NCBI GenBank assembly: GCA_037893225.1
Contig: JAZGUH010000488.1
Span: 372,001 to 436,000, forward strand
Direction of reading: 5' to 3'
Source of the DNA: Hippasteria phrygiana
Lineage: Eukaryota; Echinodermata; Asteroidea; Valvatida; Goniasteridae
DNA: 64,000 nt
Shown: piece after piece, positions 27,131 through 38,679 of the stretch
How the letters are laid out: every line of letters starts with the position of its first letter
How positions within the stretch are numbered: the first letter of the stretch is position 1
Notes under the pieces: model-generated
The model's input: the letters and a program-made list of their open reading frames with translations, nothing else
The model's database searches: none
What the model was told of the DNA's origin: nothing
Made by a program: the position numbers and the translations under genes

Positions 27131-30100
27131 TTCTTATTATTCTATTTCTTCTTTTTGCTACCTCTTTCTTCTCCGGAGTTGTTTGGCTACATGCAAACTC
27201 ATATCAAGTTCATATCTGGTACATATATGTACATCACATTGAAGATTCCGGAAAATGCAATGACGTCATGATGACGTCATCAGGTATCAGATTACAAGCA
27301 ATTAAACATTTCTATTTTTAATCTTTGAAAATCGATATAAAATCAACCGTGAAAGACCGGAACTTGATTTTTACGGCAATTGATAGGATAATATTAGATC
27401 TTCAATTTTGATCGGGCGTGCAAAATCACGTGACCCTTCCTTCCGGTCCAAACAGGAAGTGACTTATAATTTGAAAGTGGAAAAAGATTTGAACTTGCTT
27501 TCAGCGATGTTAGTCCTTGGCCAGGCTGAACTTTTCAAAAATGTTAGCAGTGACGTCATAAAATATTCGAGCGCCCTCTAGCGGCAGGTTGAAAAATGTT
27601 CAAAATGAACTTTCAGTCGATGTGTGTGGCGAAGTTTGCGGTAATCACTTTATAATTGATATATATGATGACCTTCATGCAGGCAACACGTGTGCGAGGG
27701 CTCAGATTGATGACGTCATCAGACCGAAAGGTGCAATGAAAAGACCTTTAAACCTTTAAAAATCGCTGAAAAATCAACCGTGACAGATATATTTCAGATT
27801 TTTGCTTCAGATGGCACAGTTGACATAGCTCTCGAGGTTTGTGATAATGACGTCACGATGACGTCATCAAGTATCATATTACAAGCAATCAAAGATTTCT
27901 TGATTTAATGTTTGAAAATCAATATAAAATCAACCGAGAGAGATCTGATTTTGCTTTTTACGGGAATTGATGGAATAATGCAGGGTCTTCATTTTTGATA
28001 TTACGTGCAAAATCACATGACCCTTCCTTCCGGTCCAAACCGGAAGTGCCTTATAATTTAAAAGTGGAAACAGATTTGAACTTGCTTTCAACGGTGTTAG
28101 TCTTTGGCCAGGCTGAACTTTTCAAAAATGTGTGCGGTGACGTCATAAAATATTCGAGCGCCCTCTAGCGGCAGGTTGAAAAATGTTTAAAATTAACTTT
28201 CAGTCGATGTGTGTGGCAAAGTTTGCGGTAATCACTTTATAATTGATATATATGATGACCTTCATGCAGGCAACACGTGTGCAAGGGCTCAGATTGATGA
28301 CGTCATCAGACCGAAAGTTGCAATGAAAAGACCTTTAAACATTAAAAAATCGCTGAAAAATCAACCGCGACAGATATAATTCAGATTTTTGCTTCAGATG
28401 GCACAATTGACACAGCTCTCGAGCTTTGTGATAATGACGTCACGATGACGTCATCAAGTATCAGATTACAAGCAATCAAAGATTTCTTGATTTAATGTTT
28501 GAAAATCAATATAAAATCAACCGAGAGAGATCTGATTTTGCTTTTTACGGGAATTGATGGAATAATGCAGGGTCTTCATTTTTGATATTACGTGCAAAAT
28601 CACATGACCCTTCGTTCCGGTCCAAACCGGAAGTGCCTTATAATTTAAAAGTGGAAACAGATTTGAACTTGCTTTCAACGATGTTAGTCTCTGGCTAGGT
28701 TGTACTTCACACAAAAAATACCGGTGACGTCATAAAATGTTAGAGCGCCATCTAGCGGCAGGTTGAAACATGTTTAAAATTAATAATCGGCTGATGTGTG
28801 TGGCGAAGTTTGGTGAAATCACTTTATAATTGATATATATGATGACCTTTACGCAGGCAACACGTGTGCTAGGGCTTAGATTGATGACATCATCAGACCG
28901 GAAGTGACAATGAAAAAACTTTAAAACATTCAAAAATTGCTAAAAAATCAACGGCGACAGATATAATCCAGATTTTTGCTTCAGATAGCAAAGTTAACAT
29001 AGCTCTCGAGCTTTCTGGTAATGACGTCACGATGACGTCATCAAGTATCAGATTACAAGCAATCAAAGATTTCTAGATTTAATCTTTGAAAATCAATATA
29101 AAATCAACGGAGAGAGATCTGATTTTGCTTTTTACGGGAATTGATGGAATAAACCAGGGTCTTCATTTTTGATATTACGTGCAAAATCACATGACCCTTC
29201 CTTCCGGTCCAAACCGGAAGTGCCTTATAATTTGAAAGTGGAAACAGATTTGAACTTGCTTTCAACGATGTTAGTCTTTGGCCAGGCTGAAGTTTTCAAA
29301 AATGTGTGCGGTGACGTCATAAAATATTCGAGCGCCCTCTAGCGGCAGGTTAAAAAATGTTTAAAATTAACTTTCAGTCGATGTGTGTGGCAAAAATTGC
29401 GGTAATCACTTTATAATTGATATTTGATGATGATCTTCATGCAGGCAACACGTGTGCAAGGGCTCAGATTGATGACGTCATCAGACCGGAAGTTCCAATG
29501 AAAAGACCTTTAAACCTTAAAAAATCGCTGAAAAATCAACCGTGACAGATATATTTCAGATTTTTGCTTCAGATAGCACAGTTGACATAGCTCTCGAGCT
29601 TTGTAATAATGACGTCACGATGACGTCATCAGGTATCAGATTACAAGCAATCAAAGATTTCTTGATTTAATGTTTGAAAATCAATATAAAATCAACCGAG
29701 AGAGATCTGATTTTGCTTTTTACGGGAATTGATAGAATAATCCAGGGTCTTCATTTTTGATATTACGTGCAAAATCACATGACCCTTTCTTCCGGTCAAA
29801 ACCGGAAGTGCCTTATAATTTATAAGTGGAAACAGATTTGAACTTGCTTTCAACGATGTTAGTCTTTGGCCAGGCTGAACTTTTCAAAAATGTGTGCGGT
29901 GACGTCATAAAATCTTCGAGCGCCCTCTAGCGGCAGGTTGAAAAATGTTTAAAATTACCTTTCAGTCGATGTGTGTGGCAAAGTTTGCGGTAATCACTTT
30001 ATAATTGATATATATGATGACCTTCATGCAGGCAACACGTGTGCAAGGGCTCAGATTGATGACGTCATCAGACCGAAAGTTGCAATGAAAAGACCTTTAA

Positions 30101-31169
30101 ACCTTAAAAAATCGCTGAAAAATCAACCGCGACAGATATAATTCAGATTTTTGCTTCAGATGGGACAGTTGACATAGCTCTCGAGCTTTGTGATAATGAC
30201 GTCACGATGACTTCATCAAGTGTCAGATTACTATAAATCAAAGATTTCTTGATTTAATGTTTGAAAATCAATATCAAATCAACCGAGAGAGATCTGATTT
30301 TGCTTTTTACGGGAATTGACAGAATAATCCAGGGTCTTCATTTGATATATTACGTGCAAATTCACATGACCCTTCCTTCCGGTCCAAACCGGAAGTGCCT
30401 TATAATTTGAAAGTGAAAGAACTTTCAGTCGATGTGAGTGGCGAAGTTTGAGGTAATCACTTTATAATTGCTATATATGATGACCTTCATCCAGGCAACA
30501 CGTATGCGAGGGCGCAGATTGATGACGTCATCAGACCGGAAGTTGCAATGAAAAGACCTTTAAACATTAAAAAATTGCTGAAAAATCAACCGCGACAGAT
30601 ATAATTCAGATTTTTGCTTCAGATCCCACAGTTAGCATAGCTCTCGAGCTTTCTGATATTGACGTCAAGATGACGTCAATCAAAAATGTATAGATTTAAT
30701 CTTTGAAAATCAATATAGAATGAACCGACAGAGATCTGATTATTCTATAAACAGGAATTGATAGAATATTCCTGGGTCTTCATTTTTTATATTACGTGCA
30801 AAATCACATGACCCTTCCTTCCTGTCCAAACCGGAAGTGCCTTATAATTCGAAATTGGTAAAAGATATGAACTTGCTTTCCACGATGTTAGTCTTTGGCA
30901 GGTATGTGCTTTTCACAAAAGTGACCAGTGACGTCGCAAACTGCAGATTAACTGCGTTGGTAATGTGCACAGATGTAATAGTGTCATGATGACGTCATCA
31001 AGGTCAAATTACAAAAACCAAAAAAAATTAACATTTTTGAGAACGTCATGCTTCATGAACCGCAGCACACAAAGTTTTCACAATTAGTGATTACATAAAT
31101 GTGGATCTATTCTCTTATGTAATCAAACTGAACAAGTCCAACACCGTGTGTTTGTACCACAAACTCTAG
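27131..31169 (+). mobile_element. Array unit U7, 4,039-bp higher-order repeat
   Basis: Near-identical copy with CTCF-type motifs at 27571, 28158, 28745, 29332 and 29920. Its linker (TTCTTATTATTCTATTTC) matches U1 rather than its neighbours U5 and U6, which suggests gene conversion or block-wise duplication between the two triplets. Its tail variant (CAAAAAAAATTAACATT near 31018) is shared with U5. Confidence 0.75.
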
Positions 31170-34100
31170 TTCTTTTTTTTCTTTTTGCTAGAACTTTCTT
31201 CTCCGGAGTTGTTTGACTACATGCAAACTCATATCAAGTTCATATCTGGTACATATATGAACATCACATTGAAGATTCCGGAAAATGTGATGACGTCATG
31301 ATGACGTCATCAGGTATCAGATTACAAGCAATTGAACATTTCAATTTTTAATCTTTGAAAATCAATATAAAATCAACCGTGAAAGACGTGAACTTGATTT
31401 TTACGGCAATTGATAGGATATTATTAGATCTTCAATTTTGATCGTGCGTGCAAAATCACATGACCCTTCCTTCCGGTCGAAACCGGAAGTGCCTTATAAT
31501 TTGAAAGTGGAAAAAGATTTGAACTTGCTTTCAGCGATGTTAGTCCTTGGCCAGACTGAACTTTTCAAAATGTGAGCCGTGACGTCATAAAACATTCGAG
31601 CGCCCTCTAGCGGCAGGTTGAAAAATGTTCAAAATGAACTTTCAGTCGATGTGTGTGGCGAAGTTTGCGGTAATCACTTTATAATTGATATATATGATGA
31701 CCTTCATGCAGCCAACACGTGTGCGAGGGCTCAGATTGATGACGTCATCAGACCGGAAGTTGCAATGAAAAGACCTTTAAACCTTAAAAAGTCGCTGAAA
31801 AATCAACCGTGACAGATATATTTCAGATTTTTGCTTCAGATAGCACAGTTGATATAGTTCTCGAGCTTTGTGATAATGACGTCACGATGACGTCATCAAG
31901 TATCATATTACAAGCAATCAAAGATTTCTTGATTTGATGTTTGAAAATCAATATAAAATCAACCGAGAGAGCTCTGATTTTGCTTTTTACGGGAATTGAT
32001 GGAATAATGCAGGGTCTTCATTTTTTATATTACGTGCAAAATCACATGACCCTTCCTTCCGGTCCAAACCGGAAGTGCCTTATAATTTAAAAGTGGAAAC
32101 AGATTTGAACTTGCTTTCAACGATGTTAGTCTTTGGCCAGGCTGAACTTTTCAAAAATGTGTGCGGTGACGTCATAAAATATTCGAGCGCCCTCTAGCGG
32201 CAGGTTGAAAAATGTTTAAAATTGACTTTCAGTCGATGTGTCTGCCAAAGTTTGCGGTAATCACTTTATAATTGATATATATGATGACCTTCATGCAGGC
32301 AACACGTGTGGAAGGGCTCAGATTGATGACGTCATCAGACCGGAAGTTGCAATGAAAAGACCTTTAAACCTTAAAAAATCGCTGAAAAATCAACCGTGAC
32401 AGATATATTTCAGATTTTTGCTTCAGATGGCACAGTTGACATAGCTCTCGAGCTTTGTGATAATGACGTCACGATGACGTCATCAAGTATCAGATTACAA
32501 GCAATCAAAGATTTCTTGATTTAATGTTTGAAAATCAATATAAAATCAACCGAGAGAGATCTGATTTTGCTTTTTACGGGAATTGATGAAATAATCCAGG
32601 GTCTTCATTTTTGATATTACGTGCAAAATCACATGACCCTTCCTTCCGGTCCAAACCGGAAGTGCCTTATAATTTAAAAGTGGAAACAGATTTGAACTTG
32701 CTTTCAACGATGTTAGTCTTTGGCCACGCTGAATTTTCAAAAATGTGTGCGGTGACGTCATAAAATATTCGAGCGCCCTCTAGCGGCAGGTTGAAAAATG
32801 TTTAAAATTGACTTTCAGTCGATGTGTCTGCCAAAGTTTGCGGTAATCACTTTATAATTGATATATATGATGACCTTCATGCAGGCAACACGTGTGGAAG
32901 GGCTCAGATTGATGACGTCATCAGACCGGAAGTTGCAATGAAAAGACCTTTAAACCTTAAAAAATCGCTGAAAAATCAACCGTGACAGATATATTTCAGA
33001 TTTTTGCTTCAGATGGCACAGTTGACATAGCTCTCGAGCTTTGTGATAATGACGTCACGATGACGTCATCAAGTATCAGATTACAAGCAATCAAAGATTT
33101 CTTGATTTAATGTTTGAAAATCAATATAAAATCAACCGAGAGAGATCTGATTTTGCTTTTTACGGGAATTGATGAAATAATCCAGGGTCTTCATTTTTGA
33201 TATTACGTGCAAAATCACATGACCCTTCCTTCCGGTCCAAACCGGAAGTGCCTTATAATGTAAAAGTGGAAATAGATTTGAACTTGCTTTCAACGATGTT
33301 AGTCTCTGGCTAGGTTATACTTCACAAAAAAAATACCGGTGACGTCATAAAACATTCGAGCGCCCTCTAGCGGCAGGTTGAAAAATGTTCAAAATGAACT
33401 TTCAGTCGATGTGTGTGGCGAAGTTTGCGGTAATCACTTTATAATTGATATATATGATGACCTTCATGCAGGCAAGACGTGTGCGAGGGCTCAGATTGAT
33501 GACGTCATCAGACCGGAAGTTGCAATGAAAAGACCTTTAAACCTTAAAAAATCGCTGAAAAATCAACCGCGACAGATATAATTCAGATTTTTGCTTCAGA
33601 TAGCACAGTTGACATAGCTCTCGCGCGTTCTGATAATGACGTCACGATGACGTCATCAAGTATCAAAGATTTCTAGATTTAATCTTTGAAAATCAATATC
33701 AAATCAACCTAGAGAGATCTGATTTTCATTTTACGGGAAGTGATAAGATAATCCAGGGTCTTCATTTTTTATATTACGTGCAAAATCAAACCGGAAGTTC
33801 CTTTTTATTTGAAAGTGAAAGAACTTTCAGTCGATGTGTTTGGCGAAGTTTGCGGTAATCACTTTATAATTGATATATATGATGACCTTCGTGCGGGCAA
33901 CACGTGTGCAAGGGCTCAGATTGATGACGTCATCAGACCGGAAGTGACAATGAAAAAAAAAGAATTTCCTTAAACAATTGCTGAAAAATCTAGCGTGAGA
34001 GATATAATCTTGATTTTTTTCAAATGGCACAGTAAACATAAGTCTCCAGCTTTCTTGTAATGACGTCATGATGACGTCATTGGGTATCAGATTACAAGCA

Positions 34101-34747
34101 ATAAAACATTAATTTTTTTAATCTTTAAAACTCGGTATAAAATCAACCGTTAGAGACCTTATCTTACTTTTTACGGGAATTGATAGAGTAATACTAGGTC
34201 TTCATTTTTTTATATTGAGTGCAAAATCACGTGACCCTTCCTTCCGGTCCAAACAGGAAGTGCCTTATAATTTGAAATTGGTAAAAGATGTGAACTTGCG
34301 TATAGTCTCCGGCAAGACTGCTTTTCAAAAAATGTTACCAGTGACGTCATAAAATACTCCAGCGCCCTCTAACATGAGCTCAATCCGTCATCCGACTCAA
34401 AACAAAATAATCAAAAACCAATCCGTTTTATTGGGTATAGTTCAGTGCACATTCATTCAGTGCTTCTTTCGATTGTTCAAATCAAAATAAACCACATATG
34501 CATCTTTTCTCTAATGTATTTCAGTGTCAAACATTCTACCAGACGTCACCCCACGACAGCAGGAAGCAAGGCCTTCTGCTCAAGAGTACATAATTTGCTT
34601 TAGAAATATTACATTGGTGTTTTCATGTTTTATGTTTTTCCTAATCATTTCTTTCAACAAATGTACCTCTTAATACTGTACTTTCCTTATCCGTAAATTA
34701 AAAAAACAGACAAAGCCCAACACCGTGTGTTTGTATTCAAACTCTAG
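31170..34747 (+). mobile_element. Array unit U8, divergent right-edge unit
   Basis: CTCF-type motifs lie at 31600, 32187, 32773 and 33360 (spacings 587, 586, 587). Monomers 2 and 3 resemble each other more than those of other units (GACTTTCAGTCGATGTGTCTGCC at both 32224 and 32810), indicating a local monomer duplication. The unit then decays (33700-34300) and ends in the LTR-like tail and a weakened terminus GTTTG-TATT-CAAAC-TCTAG at 34747. The sub-terminal AAAGCCCAACACC here is the complement of the 5' hairpin stem. Confidence 0.65.
34378..34580 (+). repeat. LTR-like tail in U8
   Basis: Homologous to 18670-18905, sharing CAATCCGTCATCCGACTC, the CCAATCCGTTTTATTGGG stretch and the AATAAACCACATATG block. 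A 10-base deletion removes the TGG-starting candidate primer-binding site seen in U4. The presence of the tail at both U4 and U8, each downstream of a triplet of near-identical units, suggests duplication of the larger block. Confidence 0.4.
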
Positions 34748-35280
34748 TTTTAATTTGGAATTGGTATTTATGTTGCGGCGTTTATTATCATCTGGAATTT
34801 GTATTTTTGTGTGTGCCATTTATTTTTGGCATTTATTTGTGGCGTTCATTTAAATTTGAAACTTGTATTTGTATTTGTGGTATAATTCGCGATTTGTATT
34901 TAAATCTGGTGCATTTATTTTATTTTTCCATTTGTATTGATTTAAACTGGAATGTATTATTTGATGTCTTTTTTTGCCCCGATGGCCACTACATGGCCGG
35001 CAGGGCATTAGCCTTGAAATGGCTGCGCTCGCCTCGATCAGTGGCTTGGCTGGGGGGGGGGGGCACGCCCCCCCCCCCCCCCCCCACCCCCACCCCCCTC
35101 CCATAAAAAATAGTCGCCTCCCATCGCCCCCCCCCCCTCCCCCACGGAAAATTTCGAAAACGCAGAAAATAATAGTGTTATGAATAAAAGCCATTGTGAG
35201 ATCCCCCCCCCCCCCACTGTAACATCCAGCCCCCCATTCTCCCCGAATAATAGATTATGTAGGCGGGGCTAATATATGGA
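34748..35280. other. Spacer with poly-G and poly-C tracts
   Basis: A T-rich stretch (34750-34970) repeats variations of ATTTGTATTTG. It is followed by a G12 run (35052-35063), a C18 run (35068-35085) and further C runs near 35127 and 35201. The G and C runs face each other and could pair, and the C-rich strand opposite is G-quadruplex-prone. Such tracts are also where assembly length errors are most likely. No gene is seen. Confidence 0.6.
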
Positions 35281-35586
35281 ATGTCTAATCACCAACGAGA
35301 AGCCGCGACGTCATCAAATGTTGCAATTCGGTCTATTCACAACTCAGCGGCAAGCCAGGAAAGGCCAATTTCCCACTTTCGGGGTCGACATCGCGTCTAT
35401 CGCGTTGTATTAGATGGTGGACAGAACAGCAGTATGGATTTCGCGCGGATGCGAGTGGATGAGTTAAAGCAATTTTTGACTAATCGGGGAATACCTTGTG
35501 CGGGAAAGAAGAGAGAGGAGTTAATAGATTTAACGGATTTAACTTCCGGTTTTGCAATGTCGACTTTTTCTGATGATGCACTGTAA
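35281..35586 (+). CDS. Short SAP-domain protein (101 aa)
   Basis: Residues about 52-86 match a SAP helix-turn-helix DNA-binding motif: MRVDELKQFL, then the turn NRGIPCAGKK, then REELIDL. This follows the family pattern of a Leu-containing first helix, an RG(I/L)..GKK turn and a second helix. In invertebrate genomes such short SAP modules often form the first part of YqaJ-nuclease or zinc-finger proteins linked to mobile elements, so this may be the leading exon of a larger gene or a remnant. No downstream nuclease domain is visible. The first Met is used here. Met52 (35434) is an alternative that would still contain the whole SAP motif. The region upstream has a GGCGGGGC box and AATATATGG just before the first Met, which would favour the later start. 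It is flanked by a ~30-bp imperfect inverted repeat (about 35325-35356 and 35598-35636). Confidence 0.5.
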   Translation: MSNHQREAATSSNVAIRSIHNSAASQERPISHFRGRHRVYRVVLDGGQNSSMDFARMRVDELKQFLTNRGIPCAGKKREELIDLTDLTSGFAMSTFSDDAL

Positions 35587-38461
35587 TTTGGCCTCTTGCC
35601 GCTGGCGGCGCCCGAGTTGTGAATCGACCGAATTAATCGTCGAAAACATGGCGAACCCTCCACATCGTTTGTCTTCTCGAGAAATCATCGTTTTTGTTGT
35701 TGCCTGAATTCTGCTGCGGATGTGGTTTATTCCATAAATTATAGGTACCAACTTGCGACATTTTGACCCAAAAATGGAACAATTTATTGAGAGGGGATTC
35801 ATTAATAATGTTCACTATAACTTAAAGATATTGACATTCCCCATTAATTGTAGCCAAAATCAGAATTGTTTTACTCCAGATATGCCAAAATATCATGTCA
35901 AAACCCATTCACGGTTTAACGTGTAAAGGGGACACCAAATTAGTTTTCTGCTTATTTTTGTGATAATTCATGCTCAATGTGGTATGTTTATTTTAGAATG
36001 TATTTTTTGTCTTACCCAGGATAACACATCAAGGTTTATTGTGAAAATAACTTAATTACACTAAAAATAACAATTCGGTGCATAATTGCGCATGGGGACA
36101 CCATTTGGTGTCCCATTTACACGTGAAACCTAGTAAATGGCCCAAAAAATAAATATTTTCAAGCATGCAATCTTTGTTATGATTTCACTCTTATCAAGTG
36201 GGACATATAAATAATGGTGATAGATCTGGATTTGACAGTGAATCCAATTATCCTTTTATTTCTCAGAAACATTACACAAATTTCCCGTGTAAAAGGGACA
36301 CCAAAAAAGTGTGTCTTGTTTACACGTGAAACGTTCGGGCTAACGCACTGTGAATCTCGCTTAATAAGCTATTAATTCATTTAAATATAGTGCCATTTTT
36401 AAGCAGTATTAACTTGCTTTAACATAATGAAGGGCAATTTTTCATACACATACATGTTGTATGCGCACATGGTAGTATTTGAGAACCAAAACAACGCATT
36501 TCAACAACAGTTTTTAAAATGTCGCAGCTTTGGTGTTCCTTTTACACGCGAAACAGTGAAATATTAAGGACACCATACTGTCAGGAAATTAGTCAGATGT
36601 TTTATTCAGATATTTAGGTACAGGTACTATAATTTGAGCAACTAAAATAATTTGTATATAATCACTGTTAGTAATACAAGGGAAACAAATATCACAATGT
36701 AAAGAGGAACACCGGCCCCCACATTTATGGAATCACCCATATGTGCACTGCTTGAAGATGTATAGAGGACTTTAAAATAAACTTTATCTCAGAACCCTTG
36801 TATTTACTTTCTTTTGTAATAGGATGAACACTTTTTAGTGATTATACACTGTAAAACATTCCCGTATTTTTGTGTGAAAAGCGTATCAATATTCACTGTG
36901 AGTAGGCCTAACCGTAAATGGACTGCGCGTTACATTTTACGGGCAAAACCGTAAAAGGCCGCTCCAATTGCACAACCAATCAGAAATTAGAAAATTTGTG
37001 TTCACAAAATTCAGGCTAAATTGCAGTGTTTATTAAAAAAATATGTTTTATTCAAACAATTCCACAATAGAATTTAGATTTTTGACAAACATAGGTGAAG
37101 ATTCTCATTACATCAGTCTCCTTTCGTATTCATGGAAACCATGACTTTATCATGGTGGGATAAGCTGAATATAAAGCGAAAGCACACCATTCAGTTTGTA
37201 GTGTTTAGCAGGTGATTGTCTACCATAGTAATGTATATTCATAAATGCCTCAGCGAGTTTCACTATCCCTATTGGTCGAGAGCCTGTCACGTGGGTGTGT
37301 TTATACAGTTGTTTAACACGGCTGGAAGTTGTTTAAACACGGCACGTCATAACCAGTTCTAAATATTCATGAGCTAATGGTACCAATTCATTGGTCAGTC
37401 AAGAATGACGCAACCAAAACAGATTCAGCCGTTTCGAAAATGGAATACTGAATATGGAATATGGAATACTGAATCCCGGCACTATACTAAAATAACCAGA
37501 CCATCAAACCTATTGTATCTTTTCAGCAGAATAAACTCTCTGGGATCCCGGTCTAAAAAGGAACAGTAAACAAGCCTAAGTTAAAAAGCTTAAGGATGTA
37601 CAAACATGTCAACATACAGATGCCACTAATTTCTTTGGTCAAACTTTAAAACAAAACAACTGAGTGAAAAAGAAAATTCGTCAACCCTTTTCATTTCATT
37701 AGTTCGTTACATCATCCATCCCTCATATCAGTTCAGATGTTACATTATAAATGTTACATTTTCCATTATGAATTTTGCAAATTTTTATAATAACTTCGGA
37801 AGACAATAGGAAAATATATCAATTAATTTTTTATTAATTTGAATGACCGTTTGATGAAAATGATTGCCCATAACGAATTGGAAAAGAAAAGCATACGACC
37901 TTCGCTAATTATTTGAATGCTTCAGCTGTTAAAGTCATAAAACTCAATTTAAGAACGTAACACATGAAGTCTTCAATGCACCAAAACGAAATATAATGCC
38001 CCTAAACGAAAACGAACATCAGGAACAAAATCTCGGCTGCTTAAAAATTGAAAATGAATGCCCAAACAGTGAAAAAGAAACCTGAATTTGATCAGATGTG
38101 TAAAAACCACGCGAATTTGAATGACCACTAACGAAAATGATCAGAAAAATTCGCAAATTGGCCTGGAAAACCTATATTTTGAATACATAGTACATGTGCG
38201 GTGAATTATCTTTTTAGTGAAACTAAAAAAAAACTGAGTTTTGTGGACGATTGGCATAATTTCCTTGGCTGTACCAGAAAAGTGTTTCCAGAATCTGCTG
38301 ATTTTATGCAGCTCCCTCTGCTGCAGCATCCCTCTGCTGCATGTGTTCTAGTTTTTTGAGTTCGCGACTGAGTTCGCGTCTAGCTTCCAACTGGTCGGTC
38401 CCGGTCGGTAGATGGCGCTTCGTATTATATATTGCATCGTATTATATCTTGTCTCGTTCTA
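35587..38461. other. Noncoding stretch of about 2.9 kb
   Basis: No open frame with a recognisable domain occurs. The first part carries the right arm of the inverted repeat around the SAP ORF. The middle holds a motif cluster listed separately. Further on are small local duplications, such as TTGTTTAACACGGC / TTGTTTAAACACGGC near 37311-37343 and TGGAATACTGAATATGGAATA near 37440. At 38309-38342 CCCTCTGCTGCA is repeated. I see no tRNA or other RNA gene. Confidence 0.6.
35921..36715. repeat. Dispersed GTGTAAAGGGGACACC motif cluster, both orientations
   Basis: The motif occurs at 35921 (GTGTAAAGGGGACACCAAA), 36287 and, degenerate, 36697. Reverse-orientation copies occur at about 36104-36130 (GGTGTCCCATTTACACGTGAAAC) and 36529-36554. 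TTTACACGTGAAAC recurs alone at 36319. At 36094-36113 two copies meet head to head as a stem-loop GGGACACCA-TT-TGGTGTCCC. Intervals are irregular, so this is not a simple tandem repeat. Confidence 0.6.
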
Positions 38462-38679
38462 TAATTGTTTGTTTGGTCCTAAATATATGTGTGTGGTCCT
38501 GAATATATTTGTTTGGTCCTAAATATATTTGTTTGGTCCTAAATATATTTGTTTGGTCCTATATATATTTGTTTGGTCCTATATATATTTGTTTGGTCCT
38601 ATATTGTTTGGTCCTATATATATTTGTTTGGTCCTATATATATTTGTTTGGTCCTATATATATTTGTTTGGTCCTATAT
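38462..38679. repeat. 20-bp tandem repeat (TTTGGTCCTATATATATTTG)
   Basis: About eleven units of a 20-bp sequence centred on TTTGGTCCTA(A/T)ATATATT, with one shortened unit near 38602. The array stops exactly at the CCCTTTCAATACC terminus of the piggyBac-like element P1 at 38680. The encoded Leu/Phe/Tyr-rich frames across it are repeat artefacts. Confidence 0.85.

Noticed and set aside
2956..31812. Recurrent 60-70-codon open frames in the satellite array (for example near 2956, 4364, 4577, 6994, 31618)
   Set aside because: They recur only because the units are near-identical. They differ at their starts with the linker length, have no domain, and lie on both strands of the same monomer.
475..34747. 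CRISPR-like regularly spaced repeats
   Set aside because: The repeated octamers and hairpins are parts of 587-bp monomers, and no unique spacers of constant length separate them. The genome is eukaryotic.
35052..35218. Functional G-quadruplex regulatory element
   Set aside because: The tract is G/C-homopolymeric but its length may be unreliable and no gene depends on it clearly, so I list it only as composition.
35397..35815. Minus-strand open frames over and beyond the SAP ORF
   Set aside because: They overlap one another in different frames and lack any domain, while the plus strand has a clear SAP motif.
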